Source: Globodera rostochiensis
Lineage: Eukaryota > Nematoda > Chromadorea > Rhabditida > Heteroderidae
DNA: 64,000 nucleotides
Assembly (NCBI GenBank): GCA_018350325.1
Contig: JAEVLN010000001.1
Coordinates: 3,275,501-3,339,500, forward strand
Direction of reading: 5' to 3'
Shown here: in pieces, positions 54,984 through 64,000 of the stretch
Numbering within the stretch: position 1 is the stretch's first letter
Layout: every line of letters starts with the position of its first letter
Notes under the pieces: model-generated
What the model was told of the DNA's origin: nothing
The model's database searches: none
The model's input: the letters and a program-made list of their open reading frames with translations, nothing else
Position numbers and translations under genes: made by a program

Positions 54984-57859
54984 TGGCGACGGAGGAATCG
55001 ATGGCATCAGCGACGGATGTGCATGGAATGTGTTGTTGAAGTGGTGATGGCCATTCGACGCTGTGCACGAGCCTTTTGCTGATCACTGAAAATTAAACGT
55101 TCTGGGTAAATTTTTCCTCAGCAAAGAGAACATTTTTTTGATTATACCCTCCACTACCCAAAACATAAAATCGAAAAAAGCCACTAAAAGGAAGGATCTA
55201 AAAATGCCCCCCTCCCTATGGTTCTTGGCCAACTTTGAGAGGCCATAACTTTCTTCACAGTTGAATCCGCGCAAAAATTCTTACAGATTCGTGCGTTAGG
55301 CTTAAAGTGGAGTTGATTGGTATATGATTCCATCAAAAATCAAAAAAATAAACAAATTGCCATCAAAAATCAAAAAAAAAATTTGCTTTTTTGAAAATTC
55401 CTTAAAATAAAATACCTTGGCGCTTAGATAGGAAAGCCTTCTGAGCGCCGCGCTCAGATGGTTCAAATTTCCCTAGCCAAAATTTTTTTCTGGCTACGGC
55501 CCAGGATTTGACGGAAAAGATTTTACCCCCGTAAACGACATTTTAGCCGTAAATTTTTCCTCAGCAAAGAGAAAATTTTTTCGATTATACCCTCCACTAC
55601 CCAAAACAAAAAAAAATTCTAAAAAATTTTGGAGTTTTCACCCATTTTCGGCCTCGTTGATGCTCTATCCGCACCGTTATGTCTCCGTAATTAATTTAAA
55701 ATAGGCAAAAAAAGCCCCCTGTCCCCCCTAACATAAAACGAAACCACACAAACATTTGGTACTTGTTGATTTTCAAAAGGTTGTCGTTGGTCTCCGCCTT
55801 CGGGACCACTTTGAGAGCTAAGGTGGCCATTGCCGAAATGAATCCGCTCTCAATTTCAGGGCATCGTCAGCAACATTTTGTACACCGCCCAATCGTTGAC
55901 ACGTAAAACGGAGCTCCAATCATTCCTAAAAACAGAATTTAGCGTACCCATATTTTTACCATAGAACACTTTATCATTTTGGCGCTTAATTTCGTCGGGA
56001 AAAATAAAATGTCAGTCATATCGTTAAATTTCACATTTTGTGAATGTTTTTATGTAATTGAAGAGCTAAGCCATTGAGTAACTGCCCAAAAACAATGGCA
56101 ATAAACGCCAATTTTTAAATTTCAACATTAAACGTTTGAAAAAACATCAAAAAAATTGGTAAAAGTCGGGCTGGTCCCCCCCCCCCCCATTTTTTGAAAA
56201 AGTAAAATATTTTTTAAAGTCAATTAAAAGGTGTTTCTAGGAGTAATTGGGGGCGAGAATCCGAATATGCCAGCTATTTAGACCAATTCCAAAAACCCGA
56301 ATTCGAATAAATTTCAAAACATTTTTTCACATTACTGCTCAAAATCGTTTGAAATACACGGAATTATGAAAAGTTTAACAAGTTTTTTGGCGAAAGTTGT
56401 TACTTAAAAAGAAATGACAGAAATATGCTGCCACAATGCAGCGAATGGCGATTGGTGCATTTTAACTCGATTTTGAGCAGTAAATGTGAAATTTGAAAAA
56501 TTTAATTTTTTGTAATTTGTTCGAATTCGGGTCCGGGTTTTTAGAATTGGTCTAAATGGATGTCATATTTGGATTCTACGCCCCCAATCACCCCTAGAAA
56601 CACCTTTTAATTGACTTTGAAAAATATTTTTTTTTCAAAAAATGAGGGGGGGGGGGGGTGGGACCAGCCCGACTATGACCAAAAAATTGATATCACCAAT
56701 CATCACATCGATCATCAGACGGCAGGGCGAAAACGGCGACTCTCAGCGCCCTTGACCGCCGAGAATCCACGGCAGATGATGGAGTAGAACCACACAAACA
56801 ACACAATACTCGCGGCATAATAACTCGGCATGATGGCACAACCATTCTTGCCAAAAAAGATAATCCAGAACACTGAAAAAATTAAGATTATTAAAAAATG
56901 TAATTCAAGAATCTGTATGTAAAAAAGGACTCAACATTCAAAAGAGCCGTGTTTAGATATAGTTATCCGTTATCTCGAATTGCTTTGAATCAAACACTGA
57001 AACCAGAAAATTAGAAATGACAACCCAATTTTTTTTGTTTTTATCAGAAACAGGGGGGAGCCACCCGGTTAACCGAAAACCGAAACCGGGTTTTGACAAA
57101 CCATAGGGAGGCCTTTTGATTTCCAAATTCTTAATTTTTGGATCAATTTATAACGGGAAATGGGTAATGGTTGAGAATTGGGGTCCCGACGGAAAAAAAA
57201 TTTAAAAATTTTGGAGGTTTAAAATTTTAAATGCATGTTTTCTGGGGTAAGAATATGCGTAGAACAAGAATCCAAGCTCGGATTTTGCTAATGTCGAACA
57301 CGGAACCCGAAATCGAACATTTTTCGAAAGTCAAAAAGCAACTTTTTTTTGGGTTGACAAATTTTTTTATATTGCACATTGCGACCCGGTTAACGATTGA
57401 ATGGTTTTGTTTTCTTATTATTACAAACGTTTCTGTGCATTTTCTGAAGATTTTAACCTTTTTGGGTTCATGCATAAATTATTTTCACGTGTCCGAAATT
57501 TCAAAAAATGTTCGAATTCGGGTTCGGGGTTCGACATTCGCAAAATCCGTGCTCGGATTCGTGTTCCTCGCATTATTTTACCCAAGAAAACACACTTTTT
57601 ATAGTTCTAAAAAATTTTTCCGTCGGGACCCCAATTCTCTACCATTACCGGGAAATGCACCCCCTAAAAATTGATTTTTCGATAGCCTTCCCCAAGGGCA
57701 AAAGCCTAAATACGTGCCGGCTTTTAAAATTAACAAATTATGATCTTATAAAAACAATTTTAGCAAAATTTTGGAAAGGGGACAGCTTTTGTTTAGCAAC
57801 ATTAATAATTTTTAGACTAATTTCCTCAACAAAGGCCATTAAAAATTCAAAAAATTTGC
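54984..57859. repeat. 2,876-bp tandem duplication, copy 2
   Basis: Exact-looking head-to-tail repeat of 52108-54983, beginning TGGCGACGGAGGAATCG and ending AAAAAATTTGC. The outer flanks differ, which fixes the boundaries. Confidence 0.93.
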
Positions 57860-57864
57860 CCGAC

Positions 57865-58840
57865 AGCGCCTATTGGACCACGGCGTCGTGCTTAAAAACT
57901 TTTCAACCGTATAAATTTTTTTTGCAAAAATCCCTTAACAAATTGAGTTAAAAAAATTCAAAATTTTCTCGGCGGTGCCTATCGGCACCGCCGACCCCCT
58001 CCTCCTAAAAGTAAAGCATAATTCTCTAAAAAAGAGGCTGTTTCGACGGCTGGTATTATAATACGCACAGATGCCCCGAAATACGGCCTGAGCTTTTTTG
58101 GATCGACCCGATCAGAAACCCGACCCGACATTTTTCTCAACCCGCCCCATCCTTGATTCACACGTCTTTAAGATCCAGGCACCTCCCTAAAATCCTGGTC
58201 CAAGATCCAGGTCCAGGCATAATAAACCAGGATTTACATTTATTTTGAAAAAAAATTGGCCCAATAATTAACAATTTTTCAAAGAAAAAATTAAACAAAT
58301 CAGTCTAAAACCAAAGACTTCGAATTTTTAATTATTTGTTTCGTCCAAAAATGCACACCGAAAGTGATAAAAAATAATTTACCCAGTCGGAGTTTGGATC
58401 CCCCAACCAAATTTTGCAGACACGACCACTCACCATTCACCATCCCTCCATTGTACTGCTAACGATCTTAAATCCAATACAAAACGGAAAACTCCCATAA
58501 AAATCCCATCATTAGGGTGTATACACCGAAAAACCGGTAACCCCGGCTTTTGGTTTGGGCCGGTTTTACGACCCCTGGTTTTCGGTATCGGGTTTTGGGC
58601 CAAAAAACCGGTTTTCGGTTTCGCGGTTCGGTTAACCGACCGTGAACAACCCTATCCACGACCTTAAATGTAAAATGTATTGATTAATGTTGTCTTAATC
58701 AGAGCTCAGACTTCAATGATGCCGACCTAAATTAATTTTGGCATTAAACTCATTAGGATACATTGATTTATTTTAAAATTCGATAAGTACCCATTCTATT
58801 TCTTCAAAAAATGAAATGTTCAAAAAAGTAACAAAACAAT
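57865..58840. other. Mobile-element remnants
   Basis: 57970-58000 carries the dispersed GGCGGTGCCTATCGGCACCG palindrome. 58380-58455 carries a tRNA-like piece read on the minus strand. 58520-58650 is rich in AACCGGTTTTCGG words ending CCGTGAACAACCCT. No gene. Confidence 0.45.
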
Positions 58841-59295
58841 TTTTAGATGGGGTGCGTTGATGTCCAAATTACTCTCGCCGCGTGACTCTCTCTTTTTAGT
58901 CAAAAAATGAAATGTTCAGAAAAGTAACAAAACAATTTTTAGATGGGGTGCGTTGATGACCAAATTACTCTAACCGTCTGACTCTCTCTTTTTAGCACAC
59001 TATTTCTTCAAAAAATAAAATGTTCAAAAAAGTAACAAAACAATTTTTAGATGGGGTGCGTTGATGACCAAATTACTCTAACCGTCTGACTCTCTCTTTT
59101 TAGCACACTTTCTTCAAAAAATAAAATGTTCAAAAAAGGAACAAAAAAACAATTATTAGATGGGGTGCGTTGATGTCAAAATTACTCTTGTCGTCTGACT
59201 CTCTCTTTTTGGCACACTATTTCTTCAAATAATAAAATGTTCAAAAAAGTAACTAAAAAATTATAAGATGGGTGCGTTGATGCCCAAATTACTCT
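58840..59295. repeat. Tandem repeat, ~120-bp unit, orientation B
   Basis: About four units with AGATGGGGTGCGTTGATGAC and CGTCTGACTCTCTCTTTTTA, the reverse complement of the 29825-30430 satellite. Confidence 0.8.
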
Positions 59296-59699
59296 TATTA
59301 TTGTTTTAATTGATTTAAATGTTTTGTTTAAAAAACAAACCGCTTTCAATAAAAATATTAATCATCGCATCCGACGTTTTCAATTTCTCCATTAATTGAG
59401 GAAAACAGACATTCGTACGGGAAAGTCGGGGGCCGGGAAGGCCGGGCTTTGCAATGTCGGGGTCGGGGATGACCAATTTTTTTGTGGTCGGAGTCGGGGT
59501 TGAAGAAAATTTTGTTCAAAAAAAGTTTTTGCATAAAAATTTCTGCAAGTCTTCAATGGGAAAGCATAAAATACAAATTTTTAAAATCTATAATCATCCT
59601 CAAAAACCTCAAAAGTGAAGACGATTTTGTAATTTGTGAAAATTTATTTGTGGATTTCCGTCATGTTTATGTTCAAAGAAATTCGGGAAAAATAATTTG

Positions 59700-59780
59700 C
59701 CTCAACCGGATCTGAACCCACTACCTGAACAAAAGCAAATCCTAAACTGTCACCACTACTACACAGACTAACCATTGGGC
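59700..59780 (-). repeat. tRNA-like segment
   Basis: On the minus strand an A-box-like TTAGTCTGTGTAGTAGTGG and a B-box-like GGTTCAGATCC are present at tRNA-like spacing, next to an AT-rich flank. It resembles the other tRNA-derived pieces in the window; a functional tRNA is not claimed. Confidence 0.4.
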
Positions 59781-59824
59781 GTCGGGACTTAACCCTAGTT
59801 CAGATTGAATCATTGCAACAAAAA

Positions 59825-60100
59825 CTTTTAAAAAAATTCACATAATTTCCATTTTGTGCCACCAAATTGAAAGCGGCACTTGAGGAGGCTGGCAAATTCG
59901 TCGTTTGTGGGTGTTCCAGTTGGGCAATTCTGGCACGCAAAAGACGCACTTCTTCGGATAAGTCCAAATTAGTCGAAGTTGTCCACAAATTTCCTGTTAA
60001 CATTGGCAATTAAAAAATTTTAATTAATATTAATAATCGAATTATTACCCTGATCAGCTGTTGTGCCCACTCCATCAGTTGATTCGGTCGAAAATGACAT
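59825..60100 (-). pseudogene. N-terminal exons of a cyst-nematode gene family (truncated)
   Basis: Exon 1 (60049-60100) encodes 'MSFSTESTDGVGTTADQ' and joins in phase, via GTAATA...ACAG, to exon 2 (from 59993). Exon 2 encodes 'GNLWTTSTNLDLSEEVRLLR', 'ARIAQLEHPQTTN' and 'SSSAAFNLVAQNGNY' before a GTGAAT donor-like site. This Ser/Thr-rich start followed by an 'E.IRLLR.RIAQLE' coiled coil and 'SSSAAFNL.AQN' is a start I recognise from Globodera/Heterodera genes, many of them with SPRY domains downstream. No SPRY exon follows on this strand, so it is an orphan 5' part. Confidence 0.6.
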
Positions 60101-61009
60101 GTTAAAAGACCGCGAATTTATGAAAATGAAGGGATTTATGTAATTTGGTTGTCTACAAAAACAATCATAAAATGAACTTCATTCTAAAAAGCATATTAAA
60201 TTAATTTCTAACTTAGAAAACAAAAATGATTCAGAGCTTTAATGGCGGCAGAGAAAAAGAAGCAAAGAACAATTGTAGAGATTTTATGAAGCGCCGCAGG
60301 GAAAAAGAAATTTAAAAAAAAACTTTACTTTTTAGGGTGTGTTTTAGGTTTTACTGCATTTTTTTTAAAGAAATTTTCTAGGTGACACATTTTTGTCAAG
60401 AAAATAGTCAAGATTTGGAATTTACATAAAAATTTTACATAAATTTTGACTAAAAGGGTCCCCCCTCCCCCTATTGTTTTGCATTGAGGAACCTTAACTT
60501 TTTTCAAAGAGGCTTCCGCGCAAAATTTTTTTAGATTCGTGTTGCATTTTAAAATAAAAATTCCCACTTCGCAAACATAAACAACTTTTTAAAGGCCCCT
60601 TCGAGTACCTTAACATAAAGTGAAACAAAAAAAAAGCCATCCTCTTTCGTTTATTTGAGTTCTGATAACAGATTTTTTTGAATGTTGGAAAGGAATATTT
60701 GTTTGCATTAGAGACCGAAGTTTTATCTTTTTTTTTGTTCTTGCGAATACAGCCCAACCACAAAATAGCCTTTTTGCGTTGGTTAAATTTCTACGAAGGA
60801 TCTTCTGGACAGAAACATTTTCATTTGTAAAGTTTTAGTGAATTCAGCTGGAAAATATGCCTAAAAATTTAACCACTGAGTCATACAGCATTAAATGAAA
60901 GCGTTGCAAAAATATTTAAATTAAGGGTTTCTAAACGAGAGCGAGACCCAAAAAAATCGAGAAATTCCCCGACTCGAGAACCGAGACTCTCGAACAGCCC
61001 TAACGATTT

Positions 61010-61235
61010 GCTCTGTCCTCGCTGAACGGCCAATTCCAAAAAAGGATTTCGGCATTTTCTACGAAGTAAAAATTACGCTGTTGGGGATGCTCCTACGGCA
61101 TTAATCGATGTCCTTACATCGATGGAAAGCCTCGGTTTGGCATTGGCGCCGTCATCGGATGCCGCGTCAATTTGGCAACTCGCCAAATCATTTAGACAAA
61201 AATGGACAGCGTTTGGGTGAAAAAGAAAAAGATAG
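61010..61235 (+). pseudogene. SPRY domain pseudogene (SPRYSEC/RanBPM-type)
   Basis: In one frame 'SVLAERPIPKKDFGIFYEVK' matches the first SPRY strands (usually RSVFAE.PIPK..FGIFYYEVKI). In the next frame 'GINRCPYIDGKPRFGIGAVI' followed by 'GCRVNLATRQII' matches the later strands. Between them a frameshift and deletion remove about 30 residues. After 'RQII' the codon expected for Tyr is TAG. One base further on, a second frameshift hides 'KNGQRLG'. The SPRY family is greatly expanded in cyst nematodes as secreted effectors; this copy is dead. Confidence 0.8.
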
Positions 61236-61499
61236 TAAGCAAATTTGGCCCGAATTAGGCAGGCGCATATGCAGGGGGCTCCCCTCCCCCAACTCCCCCT
61301 CCCCAAATGTTTTTTGAGAAAAAAATCATAGGGGAACCCTCTTGCTTTGCAAATTCTTGGACAAATTTTCTTAACAGATACGTTAAAATTTTCAAAATTT
61401 TCCTCGGCTGCGCCCAAGTATTCTGTGTGTTCTCATAACAGCTTTTTATGAGAATGCGACCATCATATATTTTTCTACAGAATAATAAATTAAATTTAG

Positions 61500-63950
61500 T
61501 AAAGAAAAACAATAATGTATTAATTTGAAATTATTGTTCCCAATTTACATAAGTATTTTCTTTATTGATGGGGAGAATAGCAAAGTTGTGGCCGATAAAT
61601 AAAAAAGGTTTCATTTTTTTCTTTTGGGAGTTTTAAATTTTATTAACAAAGCTAATTCTTGCATCCGCTTAAATTACGAACTTTTATTATTTTACACTTT
61701 TTTTTATTTATACAAAATAATTAGGCATCTAACATTTAATTATCATTTTTATTAATAATTTTTTTGTATTACTTTGAATTGCGACAATTACTTCCCAGTT
61801 GTTATTTTGCAAAGTTAACGGATGTTATGATTTAAGAATTCATATTGTAAAATTGCTTATTGTATTTTTATTTATTCATTGTTTAAATTTAATATAAGGG
61901 TTTTATATCAATATTTTTTCCTAATTTTAAAGATTATTTAATATAATTTAAAATTCTTTTCATTTGATTAATAATTAAAAAATTTTTGATTTGTTTGATT
62001 AATATCATTTACTTATATTTATCACCTTTTTAGATAGTTGTTGTGTTTATTTTATTCAGTGAAAACTATGGCTTCAATTTTTCAAATGTTCTATTCATCG
62101 CTTCTTCACCTTTTCCATTTTTAAAATTATTGAATTTACTACAACTTTGTTCGAGCGGGATCAACACCTATTTATGCTTTAATAACTTTAATGAATATTT
62201 AAAATTTCGGTGCCCATTTTTCATTAGTTCAGATCCATTTTTAATGATCAATAACGTATCTAATTTTTACAAATTTGTTACAATTTTCATTTTCATTTTG
62301 GGTTTGCTCATCTGACGCGTTCTTAGTTGTGCCATGCTCCCTGCATAATTTATTTGGACTTTAAATGCATTTTTTGGTTAACGGAATTTTTTTAGTCTTC
62401 GAGTGAAGGTGCTTTTTTGACCTCAAGAAGGGTGGAAATTTCTAAGTAGGAATTTCTGTATTGTGCAGAGATATTATTGAACCGCGTTTAGATACCTTGA
62501 AACAGAATTGAATGGGCAACAAAATGAGTATAAAAGCATAAAATTTGGTTAAGATTGGTAAAGATACAAAAACTTGTTGCTTTATTAATCTGCGATTTAT
62601 ATTAAGCATTTTGTTTGTGTAATTTAGCTGGAAAATTTCTTTAATTGCTTTTTTAAGCTTTTGCAGTTAGATTTCTCTCTATAAGACAAATGTTTTAAAC
62701 GCTCTTATTATTAGATTTTATCAAACATTAAATCTTTTAATATAAGGTCGTAAATAAAAATATTGGTTACGTAATTGGCAACGCTTACGTCCAGTCAGCT
62801 GGAGTTCGGCCAACGGTTTCAATGGCGGAATGTTTTCAAACCCGGCAGCAATTGACCTAATTTGATGAAGAATTTTAAGCTTTTTGATTTTATTGTAATA
62901 TAAAATAAGTAATTCTTAATTTTAGAATTTATAAGATTATTATACCGAGTAAAACCCTTATGAAAGCAATTTAAAACAATATAATTAAACTTACCAATGT
63001 ATAAACGTTGTTCCAACCGAGCACTTTCGCTTGAAAAACTTTTAGCATTATAAATATAAAATAAAATTATAAATAAAACGAGGAAAAAAATGCAAAATTC
63101 CTTGTGGTTATTTATTATAGCAAATAAAATTGAACCCATTCTTTATTGTTTTCAAAGTTTTCTATTTATATAATAATACTATTGCTGAACTCAGGCTCGT
63201 AGTGAACATATTTGGATTTGGCATTTTTTATTTATTTACGTTTAAATATTCATTTTCTTTGTTTTATTCATTGCTAATATTTATTGCATCTATGATTTTT
63301 ATTACTGTTTTCTACAATATCGTAACAAATCATTTTAATTACCAGTTACGAAGTTTTGAAATTTATACATTTGATATTTGATTCAACTTTATTTTCACTT
63401 GACCATGCGATGGGGAAATGATTCATAATTCGTGCATGACGAATGATGATAATTTAAAAATAAATATTTACTTTTATTTTGGAATCGGCGGATTCCATCA
63501 CCTTTTAATATTCTAGTTATTTTTGTAGTATGTCAAAATTAAAATGAAATAATCATTTTTCCAGTTGTTTTATTTTAGCGGAAAGTTATCATTTAAGAAA
63601 ACAAATGGTAAATTGTTTATTGTATCTTTTTTTTATTCATTGTTTAAATTGAATATTAGTGTTTTATTTTATAAATACTTTTTGCCAATTTTAAAGATTA
63701 ATTTTATTTTGTATTTAGCTTTTAAATTAAGATTTTATAACAAATATTTTAATTCAATTTTTTGGCTTATATGATTGTGCTGATAATTTTGGAAACAAAT
63801 CACTCGATATATAAGTTTTATGCAAATTTTTTTTATCAACAGGTTTATTATGTCATACTCTAGTTAATTACTGTTATTTAATAAATTTACTTTTCAGGTC
63901 TTTTTAGTTATAATTATTTATAATTTACATTTTTTTTAAATTGTCGCGGA
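61500..63950. other. Extremely AT-rich tail with internal repeats
   Basis: Base composition shifts to very high AT. Diverged direct repeats are visible: 61840-61960 and 63600-63720 share 'AAATTG(C)TTATTGTAT..TTTTATTCATTGTTTAAATT' and 'CAATTTTAAAGATTA'-type phrases. Open frames are short, Phe/Leu/Ile/Asn-rich and without recognisable family. No gene is called. Confidence 0.45.
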
Positions 63951-64000
63951 CCATTACGAGGCTTTTTCCTCTACACTTCCAGCAGATCCAAAATTGATTA

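Noticed and set aside
1..64000. CRISPR array or bacterial operon
   Set aside because: Spliced genes, TATA boxes, MITEs and animal gene families show eukaryotic DNA; the tandem arrays lack spacers.

Overview
This window looks like nuclear DNA of a cyst nematode (Heteroderinae, Globodera/Heterodera type). It is AT-rich, has short GT-AG introns, is crowded with small DNA transposons and satellites, and carries broken pieces of gene families I associate with cyst nematodes. Those pieces are SPRY/SPRYSEC-type fragments, an F-box-like family with a 'TPRGDGLP' block, and an N-terminal exon family with an 'EEVRLLRARIAQLE' helix. The genus is inferred from these families, not proven.

The main feature is a nearly intact Maverick/Polinton element at 5473-21196 (15.7 kb). 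Its terminal inverted repeats of about 1.0-1.1 kb begin AG and end CT. They are flanked by a perfect 6-bp target duplication (AATATA at 5467-5472 and 21197-21202). A rightward, eight-exon protein-primed DNA polymerase B gene occupies 7779-12109 and carries one apparent frameshift. A tightly packed leftward block (20020 down to 12203) encodes, in order: packaging ATPase, a conserved 118-aa protein, a conserved 273-aa protein, DDE integrase with chromodomain, minor capsid protein, a small 119-aa virion-type protein, double-jelly-roll major capsid protein, adenain-like protease, a type I membrane protein and a stand-alone PAZ-domain protein. A further leftward gene at 6622-7161 encodes a TATA-binding protein (TBP).

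The TBP and PAZ genes are the most unusual finds. Standard Polinton cargo is polymerase, integrase, ATPase, protease and capsids. Here the element also carries a basal transcription factor and the small-RNA 3'-end-binding module of Argonaute. Many of its genes have TATA boxes, several placed inside the coding region of the upstream gene and 36-43 bp before the start codon. A plausible but untested model is a virus-like element that supplies its own TBP to its own TATA promoters, uses a PAZ-only protein to interfere with host small-RNA silencing, and has a membrane protein that could serve an enveloped particle.

The left flank (1-5466) holds a TBC/RabGAP exon, coiled-coil exons on the same strand, a 94-bp tandem repeat and dispersed repeats. 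The right flank (21203-64000) is a transposon and pseudogene graveyard. It has a hAT-type MITE (21937-22739) and a second copy nested in another hAT-type element (38531-40401), all with perfect 8-bp target duplications. It has several satellites, a foldback element in an intron, a 2,876-bp tandem duplication (52108-57859), and an FLYWCH zinc-finger gene between inverted satellites. It also has a Lon-like protease domain, partial GTPase, F-box, BTB and SPRY genes, and a very AT-rich tail.
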